Assembly (NCBI GenBank): GCA_946182825.1
Contig: CAMGZH010000004.1
Coordinates: 1 to 64,000, forward strand
Origin: an uncultured Lachnospiraceae bacterium
Lineage (GTDB): Bacteria > Bacillota > Clostridia > Lachnospirales > Lachnospiraceae
Length of the DNA: 64,000 bases
Direction of reading: 5' to 3'
Position numbers and translations under genes: made by a program. Positions within the stretch are counted from its first letter, which is position 1. Every line of letters starts with the position of its first letter. The notes below the pieces were generated by a model. The model worked only from the letters and a program-made list of their open reading frames with translations. It ran no database searches and was not told where the DNA came from. This document shows positions 53,574-63,077 of this stretch, one piece after another.

Positions 53574-54788
53574 ATGAACGTTAGAGACAGATTCTTAAAG
53601 TATATTTCAATTTTTACCACATCGGATGAGACCACCGGTACCACACCAAGTACCCCTCGTCAGTTTGATCTTGGACGGCTGCTTTGCCAGGAGCTTAAGG
53701 AGATCGGTCTTGAGGATGTGGTGTTGACAGATACATGCTATGTATACGGCCGTATTCCGGCCAGCAAGGGCTGCGAGGGTGTGAAGCCCATTGCCCTGAT
53801 CTCCCATATGGATACAGCACCTGATTTTTCCGGAGAGAATGTGAAGCCTCAGATCATCGAGAATTATGATGGAGGGGATGTGACCCTTGGTGACAGTGGT
53901 AAGATCCTTTCTGTTTCGGATTTTCCGGAGCTTCCTTCCTTAAAGGGCAGAACACTGATCACCACCGATGGAACCACACTCCTTGGTGCGGATGATAAGG
54001 CCGGCGTTGCGGCTATCGTTACAGCGGCAGAGGCAATGATCCATTCCGATGAGGCACATGGTGAGATCTGGATCTGCTTTACGCCGGATGAAGAGATTGG
54101 AGAAGGTCCGGATCATTTTGAGCTTGACCGTATCAATGCGGCTTTTGGATACACGGTAGACGGTGGCTACGAGGGTGAGATCGCCTATGAGAATTTCAAT
54201 GCATCCTCTGCCCATATCACCATTCATGGTGTGAACGTACATCCGGGTGAGGCAAAGGATCTTATGGTGAATGCAGGCCTGATCGCAACAAAGCTTGCGG
54301 CATCTCTTCCGGATGACCAGACACCGGCGGCAACAGAAGAATATGAGGGCTTTTACCATCTCATCGAGATGGAGGGAAATGTGGAGAAGGCAAAGCTTTC
54401 CTACATTCTGCGTGATCATGACGCGGACAAGTTAAAAGAAAAGGAAGCACACCTGACGGAGCTTGTGGCAAAGGTGAATGAGACCTATGGAGAGAAGACG
54501 GCTGAAATTGAGATCTCTCATTCCTACGACAATATGATCTCTGTTGTAAAGGATCATATGGAGATCGTTCATCTGGCAGAGGATGCGATCCGTTCCCAGG
54601 GAATCGAGCCGGTTTCCGAGCCGATCCGTGGAGGAACAGACGGTGCACAGCTGACATTCAAGGGTCTTCCATGCCCGAACCTTGGAACCGGTGGATATGC
54701 CTTCCATGGTCCGTTTGAGCACGTGACAGTGGAAGCCATGGAGACTGTGGTTGAGATCCTTAAGTATATTATGACGCATGCAGGGTAA
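53574..54788 (+). CDS. pepT: Peptidase T (tripeptide aminopeptidase)
   Basis: 404 residues, M20B family. The zinc-ligand motifs are in order: SHMDTAPDF (His), GADDKAGVA (Asp), PDEEIG (catalytic and ligand Glu pair), NVHPGEAKD (dimer domain) and GGTDGAQLTFKG. It removes the N-terminal residue from tripeptides in the cytosol. ATG 53574 follows AAAGGA by eight bases, with TATAAT at 53530-53535 as a possible -10 box. Confidence 0.93.
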   Translation: MNVRDRFLKYISIFTTSDETTGTTPSTPRQFDLGRLLCQELKEIGLEDVVLTDTCYVYGRIPASKGCEGVKPIALISHMDTAPDFSGENVKPQIIENYDGGDVTLGDSGKILSVSDFPELPSLKGRTLITTDGTTLLGADDKAGVAAIVTAAEAMIHSDEAHGEIWICFTPDEEIGEGPDHFELDRINAAFGYTVDGGYEGEIAYENFNASSAHITIHGVNVHPGEAKDLMVNAGLIATKLAASLPDDQTPAATEEYEGFYHLIEMEGNVEKAKLSYILRDHDADKLKEKEAHLTELVAKVNETYGEKTAEIEISHSYDNMISVVKDHMEIVHLAEDAIRSQGIEPVSEPIRGGTDGAQLTFKGLPCPNLGTGGYAFHGPFEHVTVEAMETVVEILKYIMTHAG

Positions 54789-54826
54789 GCGATCGGTAGA
54801 TTCAGTGCAGGATAAGGGAAAGACGT

Positions 54827-56191
54827 ATGGAGAGAAGACAGGCTGATAAGCAGTTTTTACAGAAGGTGTATGAGGAGAGCGGAAATGCTGCTGTTCTGAT
54901 GATAGCATCTGCAAACAGTGAGAGGGAAAGCCTTCTTGAGAGCTTTTTAAAGGATAAAAAGTTTTTTTACTATGATTGTGATTATGCATCCGCAAATCTT
55001 CAGCTTGCTCTTTTGCAAAAGCAGGTCAGTCTGCAGTGCGACCAGCGGCTTTCCCATAATACCTATGATGAATGTTTCTCAAGGATCCGAAGCGGTGATG
55101 CCAGCAAGCTGGTGGTGGTGTTAGACCATGTGGAGCGGGTCGGCAAGAAGAATACCCTGTTTTTCGAGGCGGTTGCAAAGCTCCGTAAAAAACAGCTGTA
55201 TCCAGGGCCGGTTCTGATCCTGCTTTTGACATCGACGTTGACCTGGAATCATAAGGATCTGAAGGAGCAGTTGGGAGAGAAGCTTTTTGGCTGTATCGAC
55301 CATCGACTGCAGGTGGCGGACATCAGTTTTCTTGATCTTGTCCGCTGTCTGAAAGATTATTCGGTGAAGGATTCCGTTCAGACCTACGGTGTGATCGGTG
55401 GAATCCCGGAGTATGTCAGCTGCTGGAATGCCGGGCTCACATTTAAGGAAAATGTCTGCTGGCAGATCCTTTCTCCTACGGGAAGACTCTTCCATGCGGC
55501 AGAGCTTGCCATCGCCCGGGAACTTCGTGAACCGGAGGTATACAATACCATTCTGTACGCTATGGCCTCCGGCAGGGAGAAGTTAAATGATATTTATGAG
55601 GCCACCGGTTATTCCAGACCGAAGATCAGTGTTTATCTGAAGAATCTTGCGGCCTTTGATGTGGTGGAGAAGGTGATCTCCTTCGATGCCGGCGGATGGG
55701 ATAACGCCAAGAAGGGTGTGTACCGGATCAAGAATAATTTCCTTGCGTTTTATTATCATTTTATCTATTCCAACCGTTCAGCACTGTTTCAGATGAGCAG
55801 TGAAGCCTTTTACGACACCTACATCCAGCCCGGGCTTGCGGACTATATGCAAAGAGCCTTTGTGGATGTGTGCCGGGAGTATCTTTCTCTTTTGAACAAG
55901 ATGGGAAAGCTGCCCCTTTCCATTACGAAAATGGGAACCTGGGTTGGAAAAGAAGGAACCGTGGATCTTGTGGGAGAAAACGATATCCGTGAGTATGTTG
56001 CAGCGATCTGTAACTGGCATATGGATGCCATCTCCATGCAGGATTATGAGAATTTACAGAAGAATCTAAAGCTGGCCTGCATTAAGACCAAGGTGGTCTA
56101 CCTGTTTTCAGCTACCAGCTTTACAGAAGATCTAAAGGCACTGGCAGAAGAGGATCCTTCCATCGTGCTTGTGGATATGAGGTCATTATAA
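54827..56191 (+). CDS. Decayed AAA-type ATPase with DUF234-like C-terminal domain
   Basis: 454 residues. The layout follows the ATPase_2/DUF234 family: an N-terminal ATPase-like domain, a winged-helix (KLNDIYEATGYSRPKISVYLK, about 253-273) and a C-terminal PD-(D/E)xK-like domain. The key residues are lost. Where family members have a GRRRIGKT-type P-loop this reads IASANSERESL. Walker B ends in LDHVE and not DE. The nuclease-like end has TVDLVG and ICNW where EIDLV and ECKW are expected. The reading frame is intact and normal in codon use. Its stop overlaps the topB start by one base (TAATG). It is probably a binding or regulatory protein. Confidence 0.65.
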   Translation: MERRQADKQFLQKVYEESGNAAVLMIASANSERESLLESFLKDKKFFYYDCDYASANLQLALLQKQVSLQCDQRLSHNTYDECFSRIRSGDASKLVVVLDHVERVGKKNTLFFEAVAKLRKKQLYPGPVLILLLTSTLTWNHKDLKEQLGEKLFGCIDHRLQVADISFLDLVRCLKDYSVKDSVQTYGVIGGIPEYVSCWNAGLTFKENVCWQILSPTGRLFHAAELAIARELREPEVYNTILYAMASGREKLNDIYEATGYSRPKISVYLKNLAAFDVVEKVISFDAGGWDNAKKGVYRIKNNFLAFYYHFIYSNRSALFQMSSEAFYDTYIQPGLADYMQRAFVDVCREYLSLLNKMGKLPLSITKMGTWVGKEGTVDLVGENDIREYVAAICNWHMDAISMQDYENLQKNLKLACIKTKVVYLFSATSFTEDLKALAEEDPSIVLVDMRSL

Positions 56192-58269
56192 TGGGAAAAT
56201 CGCTGTTTATTGCAGAGAAACCTATGGTAGCACGTGCGTTTGCCGAGGTTTTTGATGAAAAACTGACAAAGCATGACGGCTATATGGAGGGAGATCATAT
56301 TGTTGTCACCTGGTGTGTGGGACATCTTGTTACAATGAGCTATCCGGAAGTCTACGATGAAAGCCTGAAACGCTGGAGACTGGATACCCTTCCTTTCATT
56401 CCGGATACCTTCAAATACGAAGTGATCCATGGTGTGAAAAAGCAGTTTGATATTGTAAAACGTCTTTTAAACCGTGAGGATGTCAGCCGGATCTATGTCT
56501 GCACCGATTCGGGACGAGAGGGAGAATATATCTATCGTCTGGTCCGTCAGGAGGCTGGTGTTCATGACAAGGATGAGCGACGAGTCTGGATCGATTCACA
56601 GACTGAGGATGAAATTAAAAGAGGAATTAAGGAAGCAAAGCCTTTATGCGAGTACGATCATCTTTCCGATGCAGCGTATTTAAGAGCCAAAGAGGATTAT
56701 TTAATGGGAATCAATTTCTCCCGGCTTTTGACCCTTAAGTACGGAAATGATATGGCAGCTTTTTTAAATGAAAAGCATTGCGTGGTTTCAGTGGGACGTG
56801 TGATGACCTGTGTTCTTGGAATGGTCGTACGAAGAGAAATTGAGATCCGGCAGTTCGTCAAGACTCCCTTTTACCGCGTTCTATGTGATTCGACCATGAC
56901 AGAGGAGGGGGAGAGCCTTTCTTTGGAGTGGAAGAGTGTTAAGGGAAGCGCTTATGAGAATTCTCCTCTTCTATACAAGGAAAACGGCTTTAAGGAAAAG
57001 ATATCGGCCATGGAGCTGATCAAGCTTGTTTCCGGGAATCCTCAGGCCGTACTTGACGGGGAGGATAAGATGCCGGTGGAACTTTCTCTTACGGTTGCCT
57101 CGGCAGAACGCAAGCAGGAAAAAAAGAATCCACCGCTGTTATATAACCTTGCGGAGATTCAGAATGATGCGTCGAAGTTTTTCAAGATATCCCCGGATCA
57201 GACTCTTAACATCATTCAGTCTCTTTACGAGAAAAAGCTTGTGACGTATCCGCGAACCGATGCCAGGGTCCTTTCCAGTGCCATTGCGAAGGAGATCACC
57301 AAGAACATCCGTGGTCTTATGAATATTCCCGGTCTGAAGCCCTTTGCGGAAGATATTCTTGAAAAGGAACGGTTTAAGGGGATTGAAAAGAGCCGATATA
57401 CGGATGACAAGAAGATCACCGACCACTATGCCATTATTCCCACCGGGCAGGGCTTTGGTGCGTTAAACAGTCTGGATGCAACGTCGATGCATGTGTATGA
57501 GGCCATCTGCCGACGGTTTCTGGCGATCTTTTATCCTCCGGCCATCTATCAGAAGCTTTCCATCGATGCTATGGCAGGGCAGGAGCATTTCTTTGCCAAT
57601 GACAAGTATCTGAAAGACGCAGGCTATCTTGCAGTGATGAATTACTCCTTCCTTAAGAAAAAGAAGGAAGACGAAACAAGTGATGCCATGCGGGAAGCCC
57701 TTGGCAATGTGAAAAAGGGAACGGTACTTTCCGCAAAGACCCTATACATCAAAGAAGGTGAGACATCCCCACCGAAGCGTTATACCTCTGGTTCTATGAT
57801 TCTTGCCATGGAGAATGCGGGATCTCTGATCGAAGATGAAGAACTGCGGGAGCAGATCAAAAGTAACGGAATCGGTACTTCGGCGACCCGGGCCGGAATT
57901 CTGGAAAAGCTTGTTAAGATCCGATATCTTTCCCTGAATCAGAAGACCCAGGTCATTACCCCGACCCTGACTGGCGAAATGGTGTACTATGTGGTTGGTT
58001 ACTCGGTTCGTTCAATGTTAAATGCAGCTTTAACAGCTAGCTGGGAGAAAGGATTGGGACAGGTTGCGGAAGGTGAGATCGACGAAGATGATTACATGAA
58101 GAAGCTGACGGCCTTTATCACAAGCAATACCCAGAAGGTTAAGGGTGTTTACAACCGACAGCAGCTGATGCAGTGTTTTCAGTACGCTAGCCAGTTCTAT
58201 AAGAAGGGCTCTTACGGCGGAATCAAAAAGGAAAAAGCCAAAAATAGTAAGAAAAAAGCCAATAATTAA
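56191..58269 (+). CDS. topB: DNA topoisomerase III
   Basis: 692 residues, type IA topoisomerase. The TOPRIM segment holds TDSGREGEY (105-113) and the active Tyr353 is in TYPRTD. It ends in a Lys-rich tail and has no zinc fingers, as in TopB and unlike TopA. It decatenates single-strand-linked DNA. Its ATG overlaps the stop of the upstream ATPase-like gene, so translation is coupled to it. Confidence 0.93.
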   Translation: MGKSLFIAEKPMVARAFAEVFDEKLTKHDGYMEGDHIVVTWCVGHLVTMSYPEVYDESLKRWRLDTLPFIPDTFKYEVIHGVKKQFDIVKRLLNREDVSRIYVCTDSGREGEYIYRLVRQEAGVHDKDERRVWIDSQTEDEIKRGIKEAKPLCEYDHLSDAAYLRAKEDYLMGINFSRLLTLKYGNDMAAFLNEKHCVVSVGRVMTCVLGMVVRREIEIRQFVKTPFYRVLCDSTMTEEGESLSLEWKSVKGSAYENSPLLYKENGFKEKISAMELIKLVSGNPQAVLDGEDKMPVELSLTVASAERKQEKKNPPLLYNLAEIQNDASKFFKISPDQTLNIIQSLYEKKLVTYPRTDARVLSSAIAKEITKNIRGLMNIPGLKPFAEDILEKERFKGIEKSRYTDDKKITDHYAIIPTGQGFGALNSLDATSMHVYEAICRRFLAIFYPPAIYQKLSIDAMAGQEHFFANDKYLKDAGYLAVMNYSFLKKKKEDETSDAMREALGNVKKGTVLSAKTLYIKEGETSPPKRYTSGSMILAMENAGSLIEDEELREQIKSNGIGTSATRAGILEKLVKIRYLSLNQKTQVITPTLTGEMVYYVVGYSVRSMLNAALTASWEKGLGQVAEGEIDEDDYMKKLTAFITSNTQKVKGVYNRQQLMQCFQYASQFYKKGSYGGIKKEKAKNSKKKANN

Positions 58270-58295
58270 AAGCAAAGTTAATAAGGAGAAGGAAA

Positions 58296-58967
58296 ATGGA
58301 ATGCACAATTGCGAACATGTATGACTTGAAGGAGACCATTGCAGCAGAACTCTTTGATGGCAAGACCTATCCTTGGGAAGTGTTGCCGGAGATCGGTGAC
58401 TTTATTAAGAAGCTTGGTCCTACACTTGATCCGGAGGTCTTTGAGCAGAGGGGAGAGGATATCTGGGTAGCAAAAGATGTTAAGATCTATCCTACCGCAA
58501 CTCTGACCGGTCCATTGATCATCGATGAGGGAACCGAGGTTCGCCCGGGGGCTTTCATCCGTGGCAAGGCTATCATCGGTAAGAACTGCGTGGTGGGGAA
58601 TTCCACAGAGATCAAAAATGATGTGATCTTTAACAATGTTCAGGTGCCGCATTACAACTATGTGGGAGATTCTGTGCTTGGCTTCCATTCTCATATGGGT
58701 GCAGGTTCTATTACGTCTAACGTCAAGAGTGATAAGACCCTTGTTGTTGTAAAAGATAGGAACGGCGAGGAAATTGAAACAGGATATAAGAAATTTGGTG
58801 CCATGCTGGGGGACTATGTCGAGGTGGGATGTAACTCTGTGTTAAATCCTGGAACCGTAATCGGCGCTCACAGCAATGTTTATCCGTTATCCATGGTTCG
58901 CGGTGTGATCCCTGCAAATTCCATTGTCAAGAATAGAGCGGCACAGGAGATCGTCCGTAAGGACTGA
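58296..58967 (+). CDS. Left-handed beta-helix (hexapeptide) protein, GlmU-like
   Basis: 223 residues. An N-terminal helical part (about 1-55) is followed by hexapeptide repeats of the LbetaH fold (VAKDVKIYPTATLTGP, TEVRPGAFIRG, IGKNCVVGNST, LGDYVEVGCNSVLNPGTVIG). The part around GSITSNVKSD resembles the GlmU C-terminal acetyltransferase, but the pyrophosphorylase domain is absent. It may transfer an acyl group to a sugar nucleotide; substrate unknown. RBS AAGGAGAAGG. Confidence 0.75.
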   Translation: MECTIANMYDLKETIAAELFDGKTYPWEVLPEIGDFIKKLGPTLDPEVFEQRGEDIWVAKDVKIYPTATLTGPLIIDEGTEVRPGAFIRGKAIIGKNCVVGNSTEIKNDVIFNNVQVPHYNYVGDSVLGFHSHMGAGSITSNVKSDKTLVVVKDRNGEEIETGYKKFGAMLGDYVEVGCNSVLNPGTVIGAHSNVYPLSMVRGVIPANSIVKNRAAQEIVRKD

Positions 58968-58994
58968 TAACAGAGGAACCGGAAGGAAACACAA

Positions 58995-60287
58995 ATGGGA
59001 AATTTATTAAATGAACTATTAATTAATGGAACTTCTCCTTATCATGTTGGAAAGTTTATACGTGAGACATTAAATGCGACCTGCGGTTTTCAGATCCTAG
59101 ATATGACGTCCCCCTGGCAGTTAGAGGCGGGCGGAAACTATGTGATCGATCTTGGATCCACCATGATCGCCTTTCGCCTTCCAAAGGATAGGAAAGGGAT
59201 GCTTCCACGGGAAGAGGAGGGTGCGCCCTGTATTCGTATTACTGCCAGTCATACAGACTATCCGGGGTTTCGGATCAAGTCGGATCCGGATATGACAGAA
59301 GGGTCTTATGTGACATTGGATACCGAGGTCTACGGCGGTCCCATTGACAGCAGCTGGCTGGATCGTCCCTTGGGTGTTGCTGGACTTGTGACGGTGGCAG
59401 GTGAAGATGCCTTTTCTGTAAAAGAGGTCTTATATGACAGTGGGCGGGCGCTTCTTACCATTCCAAATCTTGCCATTCATATGGACCGTGAGACCAATCA
59501 GGGTAAGACCTTTAACCGTCAGACACAGTTGATTCCTCTGTTTACTGCGTCAGAGGATGAAGAGAGTTTTACGGAGTTTTTGGCTTCTGATCTTGGTGTC
59601 GAGTCCGATGAGATCCTTTCCTGGGACCTGTGCGTCTATAATGCGGATCAGCCGATGCGTATCGGAAGGGACTATGAAATGTTGTCGTCGCCCAGAATTG
59701 ACAACCTTTCTTCCGTGGCAGCCTGCCTTTCTGCCATGATTCGTGAGGATGAAGCGGTGTCCCTTGAGATCTCTGCCTTCTTTAACCATGAAGAGATCGG
59801 CAGTACCACCAAGGAGGGGGCGAACTCCCAGCTGTTATCCCATGTGATCACAAGGATCTACGACAGCCTCGGTTTTTCCGGAGAGGAGGCAGACCGCAGC
59901 ATTTATGACGGTTTTCTTTTGTCAGTGGATGTAGCCCATGCCTTCCATCCGAATTATAAGGAAAAGGCAGATCCGAAAAATCGTCCGGTGATGAATAAGG
60001 GCTTTGCCATTAAGGAAGCCTTTTCCCAGTCCTATGCGACGGATCCTGTCAGCATTGGAATCGTAAAGGGGATCTGCCACAGGGAAGATATCCGGTATCA
60101 GAGCTATTTCAACCGGTCGGATATTCCGGGAGGTCATACCTTAGGCGTTTACGTGACAAGCCATCTTCCTATGCGGGCAGTGGATATCGGACTTCCGATC
60201 CTTGCTATGCATTCTGCAAGAGAGCTTTGCGGAATGGATGATTACCTTTCCATGGAAGACCTGATACGGGAATTTTATCGCGGATAG
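58995..60287 (+). CDS. M18 family aminopeptidase
   Basis: 430 residues. The dizinc motifs are ASHTDYPGF (His/Asp), NHEEIGSTTKEGA (catalytic Glu pair), SVDVAHAFHPNY (Asp, His) and GGHTLG (His). M18 enzymes form dodecamers and remove acidic or neutral N-terminal residues. It starts 27 bases after the beta-helix gene. No T-rich terminator follows, but a 12-bp inverted repeat lies just downstream at 60321-60353. Confidence 0.9.
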   Translation: MGNLLNELLINGTSPYHVGKFIRETLNATCGFQILDMTSPWQLEAGGNYVIDLGSTMIAFRLPKDRKGMLPREEEGAPCIRITASHTDYPGFRIKSDPDMTEGSYVTLDTEVYGGPIDSSWLDRPLGVAGLVTVAGEDAFSVKEVLYDSGRALLTIPNLAIHMDRETNQGKTFNRQTQLIPLFTASEDEESFTEFLASDLGVESDEILSWDLCVYNADQPMRIGRDYEMLSSPRIDNLSSVAACLSAMIREDEAVSLEISAFFNHEEIGSTTKEGANSQLLSHVITRIYDSLGFSGEEADRSIYDGFLLSVDVAHAFHPNYKEKADPKNRPVMNKGFAIKEAFSQSYATDPVSIGIVKGICHREDIRYQSYFNRSDIPGGHTLGVYVTSHLPMRAVDIGLPILAMHSARELCGMDDYLSMEDLIREFYRG

Positions 60288-60320
60288 TTATCTGACGATT
60301 TTATATTATTTGTAAAGCTG

Positions 60321-60359
60321 GCACACTTTTGCGCGCATGTTGCAGAAGTGTGCTATAAT
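60321..60359 (+). promoter_or_regulatory. hppA promoter region with inverted repeat
   Basis: GCACACTTTTGC (60321-60332) and GCAGAAGTGTGC (60342-60353) form an inverted repeat with one mismatch. TATAAT (60354-60359) follows immediately as the hppA -10 box; the -35 box would lie in the repeat and is weak. It could be an operator or a weak terminator of the aminopeptidase gene. Confidence 0.45.
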
Positions 60360-60417
60360 TTTTGCAGATACACTTGGGGTATTCTTTGGAGAAATCTAAT
60401 AAAGGGGGTAAATGTCT

Positions 60418-62511
60418 ATGAATGGTTTGTTGGCTATTTATTTCACCGGAATCGGCTCGGTTCTTGCTCTTTGTTTTGCGGCATTCAATTATGTCAAGAC
60501 AAAAGGGGCGGATCCCGGTACCGAAGAGATGCAAAAGATTTCGGGGGCTGTTTCGAAGGGGGCGAACGCTTATCTGAAACGGCAGTACACCGGCGTTAGC
60601 ATATTCTTTGGCGTCATCTTTATTCTTCTGTTTGTTATGGCGTTTCTGGGGTATCTGACGTATTTTACGCCATTTGCCTTTTTGACCGGAGGCTTCTTTT
60701 CCGGCCTTTCCGGTTTCATCGGTATGAAAACGGCAACCATGGCCAATACGAGGACAGCCTGTGGGGCAGGTAAGAGTTTAAACCAGGGGCTGCAGGTGGC
60801 TTTTTCGGCCGGATCGGTCATGGGCTTTACGGTGGTAGGACTGGGACTTTTTGATCTTACGATCTGGTATCTGATCCTGAACTTCGCCTTTTCCGGTCAG
60901 CCCATGGATCTTCGGCTGATCAATATCACACAGAATATGCTGACCTTTGGAATGGGTGCTTCTTCCATGGCTCTGTTCGCCCGTGTGGGTGGCGGTATTT
61001 TTACAAAGGCGGCGGATGTGGGCGCTGATCTGGTAGGTAAGGTTGAGGCAGGGATCCCGGAGGATGATCCGCGAAATCCTGCGGTGATCGCAGATAATGT
61101 AGGAGATAATGTGGGAGATGTTGCCGGTATGGGGGCGGATCTGTATGAATCCTATGTAGGCTCCATTATTTCCACCGCGGCCCTTGCGGTTGCCGCCGGC
61201 TATGGAGTGAAAGGCGTTGCGGTTCCGATGATGCTGGCGGCTCTTGGGGTTGTGGCATCTTTGGCCGGTACCTTTTTTATTCGGACAAAGGAGGGGGCTT
61301 CCCAGAAAAATCTTCTGGCAGCTCTTCGCAGAGGAACCTATATCAGTTCGGCTCTGATCATTGTCATTGCCTATTTTGCAATCCGTATTCTTTTGCCGGG
61401 TCACATCGGTGTGTATGCCGCCATTCTTTCCGGTCTGCTTTCCGGTGTTTTCATCGGAGCTTTGACAGAATATTTTACGTCGGATACCTATCAGCCCACC
61501 AGGCATCTGGCAGCTTCTTCTGAAACTGGTGGAGCAACGGTGATCATCGGCGGACTTTCCCTTGGTATGCTGTCGACGGTAGCTCCGGTGGTGATCGTAT
61601 GTATCTCGGTTCTGGTAAGTTATTACTGTTCCGGTGGTGGAGAGGACTTTGCCAAGGGGCTCTACGGTGTAGGTGTTTCAGCGGTTGGAATGCTTTCGAC
61701 TCTTGGAATCACCCTTGCCACCGATGCCTATGGTCCCATTGCGGATAATGCGGGGGGAATTGCCGAGATGACCCATATGCCGGCTCTTGTCCGTCAGAGG
61801 ACGGATGCACTGGATTCCCTTGGCAATACCACGGCGGCAACAGGAAAGGGGTTTGCCATTGGATCGGCAGCCCTGACAGCTTTGGCCCTTCTGGTGTCCT
61901 ATATCAATAAGGTGGAGCAGGTGGATCCGGACTTTACCTTCCACCTTGAGATCAATCGTCCGGTGGTGCTTGTGGGTCTGTTTATCGGCGGAATGCTTCC
62001 GTTCCTTTTTGCTGCTCTGACTATGTCAGCGGTAGGAAAGGCTGCACAGTCCATTGTCGTAGAGGTACGCCGGCAGTTTAAGGAGATTCGGGGGATCCTG
62101 GAAGGAAAAGCGGAACCGGATTATGCAACCTGCGTAGATATGTGTACACGTTCTGCCCAGAGGCTTATGATCGCTCCGGCCATTGTCGCTGTTATTATTC
62201 CGGTGCTTGTGGGAATTGTTTTAGGTCCCGACGGTGTAGTGGCGCTTTTAGCGGGGAATACGGTGACAGGATTTGTCCTGGCGATCATGATGGCCAACGC
62301 CGGTGGTGCCTGGGATAATGCGAAAAAGTATATTGAAGCCGGAAACTTCGGCGGAAAAGGTTCACCGCAGCATAAGGCAGCTGTCATTGGTGATACGGTG
62401 GGAGATCCCTTCAAGGATACATCAGGACCGTCCATCAACATTCTGATCAAGCTGACCTCCATGGTATCGATTGTTTTTGCAAGTCTTGTAACTGCCATTC
62501 ATATTCTGTAG
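60418..62511 (+). CDS. hppA: Membrane-bound ion-pumping pyrophosphatase
   Basis: About 698 residues and some 16 membrane helices. Active-site motifs are present: DVGADLVGKVE, DNVGDNVGDVAGMGADLYES and the C-terminal DTVGDPFKDTSGPS. GNTTAATGKGF has Ala where K+-independent enzymes carry Lys, so it should be the K+-dependent type. Whether it pumps Na+ or H+ cannot be settled by eye. It couples PPi hydrolysis to an ion gradient. ATG 60418 (nine bases after GGGGG) is preferred; ATG 60412 is also possible. Confidence 0.94.
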   Translation: MNGLLAIYFTGIGSVLALCFAAFNYVKTKGADPGTEEMQKISGAVSKGANAYLKRQYTGVSIFFGVIFILLFVMAFLGYLTYFTPFAFLTGGFFSGLSGFIGMKTATMANTRTACGAGKSLNQGLQVAFSAGSVMGFTVVGLGLFDLTIWYLILNFAFSGQPMDLRLINITQNMLTFGMGASSMALFARVGGGIFTKAADVGADLVGKVEAGIPEDDPRNPAVIADNVGDNVGDVAGMGADLYESYVGSIISTAALAVAAGYGVKGVAVPMMLAALGVVASLAGTFFIRTKEGASQKNLLAALRRGTYISSALIIVIAYFAIRILLPGHIGVYAAILSGLLSGVFIGALTEYFTSDTYQPTRHLAASSETGGATVIIGGLSLGMLSTVAPVVIVCISVLVSYYCSGGGEDFAKGLYGVGVSAVGMLSTLGITLATDAYGPIADNAGGIAEMTHMPALVRQRTDALDSLGNTTAATGKGFAIGSAALTALALLVSYINKVEQVDPDFTFHLEINRPVVLVGLFIGGMLPFLFAALTMSAVGKAAQSIVVEVRRQFKEIRGILEGKAEPDYATCVDMCTRSAQRLMIAPAIVAVIIPVLVGIVLGPDGVVALLAGNTVTGFVLAIMMANAGGAWDNAKKYIEAGNFGGKGSPQHKAAVIGDTVGDPFKDTSGPSINILIKLTSMVSIVFASLVTAIHIL

Positions 62512-62529
62512 GAGATCGTTTCTTCAACC

Positions 62530-62580
62530 AAAAACTGCAACGACCGGTTCCCTGTAGGAACGGACCGTTGCAGTTTTCTG
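62530..62580. terminator. Terminator between hppA and the Fn3 gene
   Basis: AAAACTGCAACG...CGTTGCAGTTTT: 21-base arms with a few mismatches around a five-base loop. T runs on both strands make it bidirectional. Confidence 0.85.
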
Positions 62581-62594
62581 TAGATATAACATTC

Positions 62595-63056
62595 TTATTG
62601 GCCGGCTACACGAACCTTTATGACGGTTGCTGCTCTTGGATTGGACCATTGTCCCATGACACGCCGTCCCATCATATTCATCCGATAGTATCGGGCCTGT
62701 ATGTAGTAGGTATGTTCTGGTGTGAGACCTCCCACGGTCTTATTGCCGGAGGAAGATTGGTAGGTCTTGCCGGTCCAGGTGAAATCCTTGAAATAGGAGA
62801 CACGGTATTCGACGCCGAAAACACCATCCGGAATGGTGGTGGAAAAGGTAAGCTCCTTGCCGATGGAGTTGTCGATGGTGTAGTCGTAACAGATCGGAAT
62901 GCCAACCTTGGAAACCCAGTGCGGTCCCCCATCAAAGGACAGCTTGTAATCCGGAACCATCATCAGCATATAGATGATGAAACTGATGAAGATGATGGTA
63001 AGTAATACGGCAAGGGCTTTGAACCAGATGTGTTTTGGATTTTTGATGGATGCCAT
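62595..63056 (-). CDS. Membrane-anchored fibronectin type III-like protein
   Basis: 153 residues. One N-terminal membrane helix (about 10-32) is followed by an Fn3-type domain: EYRVSYFKDFTWTG, then GGLTPEHTYYIQARYYR and a final QWSN(P)R. The LxP..Y.vqaR pattern is typical of the outer-surface Fn3 domains of clostridia. Function unknown. It lies 22 bases downstream of the ClC gene on the same strand and is probably cotranscribed with it. Confidence 0.7.
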   Translation of the reverse strand: MASIKNPKHIWFKALAVLLTIIFISFIIYMLMMVPDYKLSFDGGPHWVSKVGIPICYDYTIDNSIGKELTFSTTIPDGVFGVEYRVSYFKDFTWTGKTYQSSSGNKTVGGLTPEHTYYIQARYYRMNMMGRRVMGQWSNPRAATVIKVRVAGQ

Positions 63057-63077
63057 AATTAACTCCCCCCTTTAATA

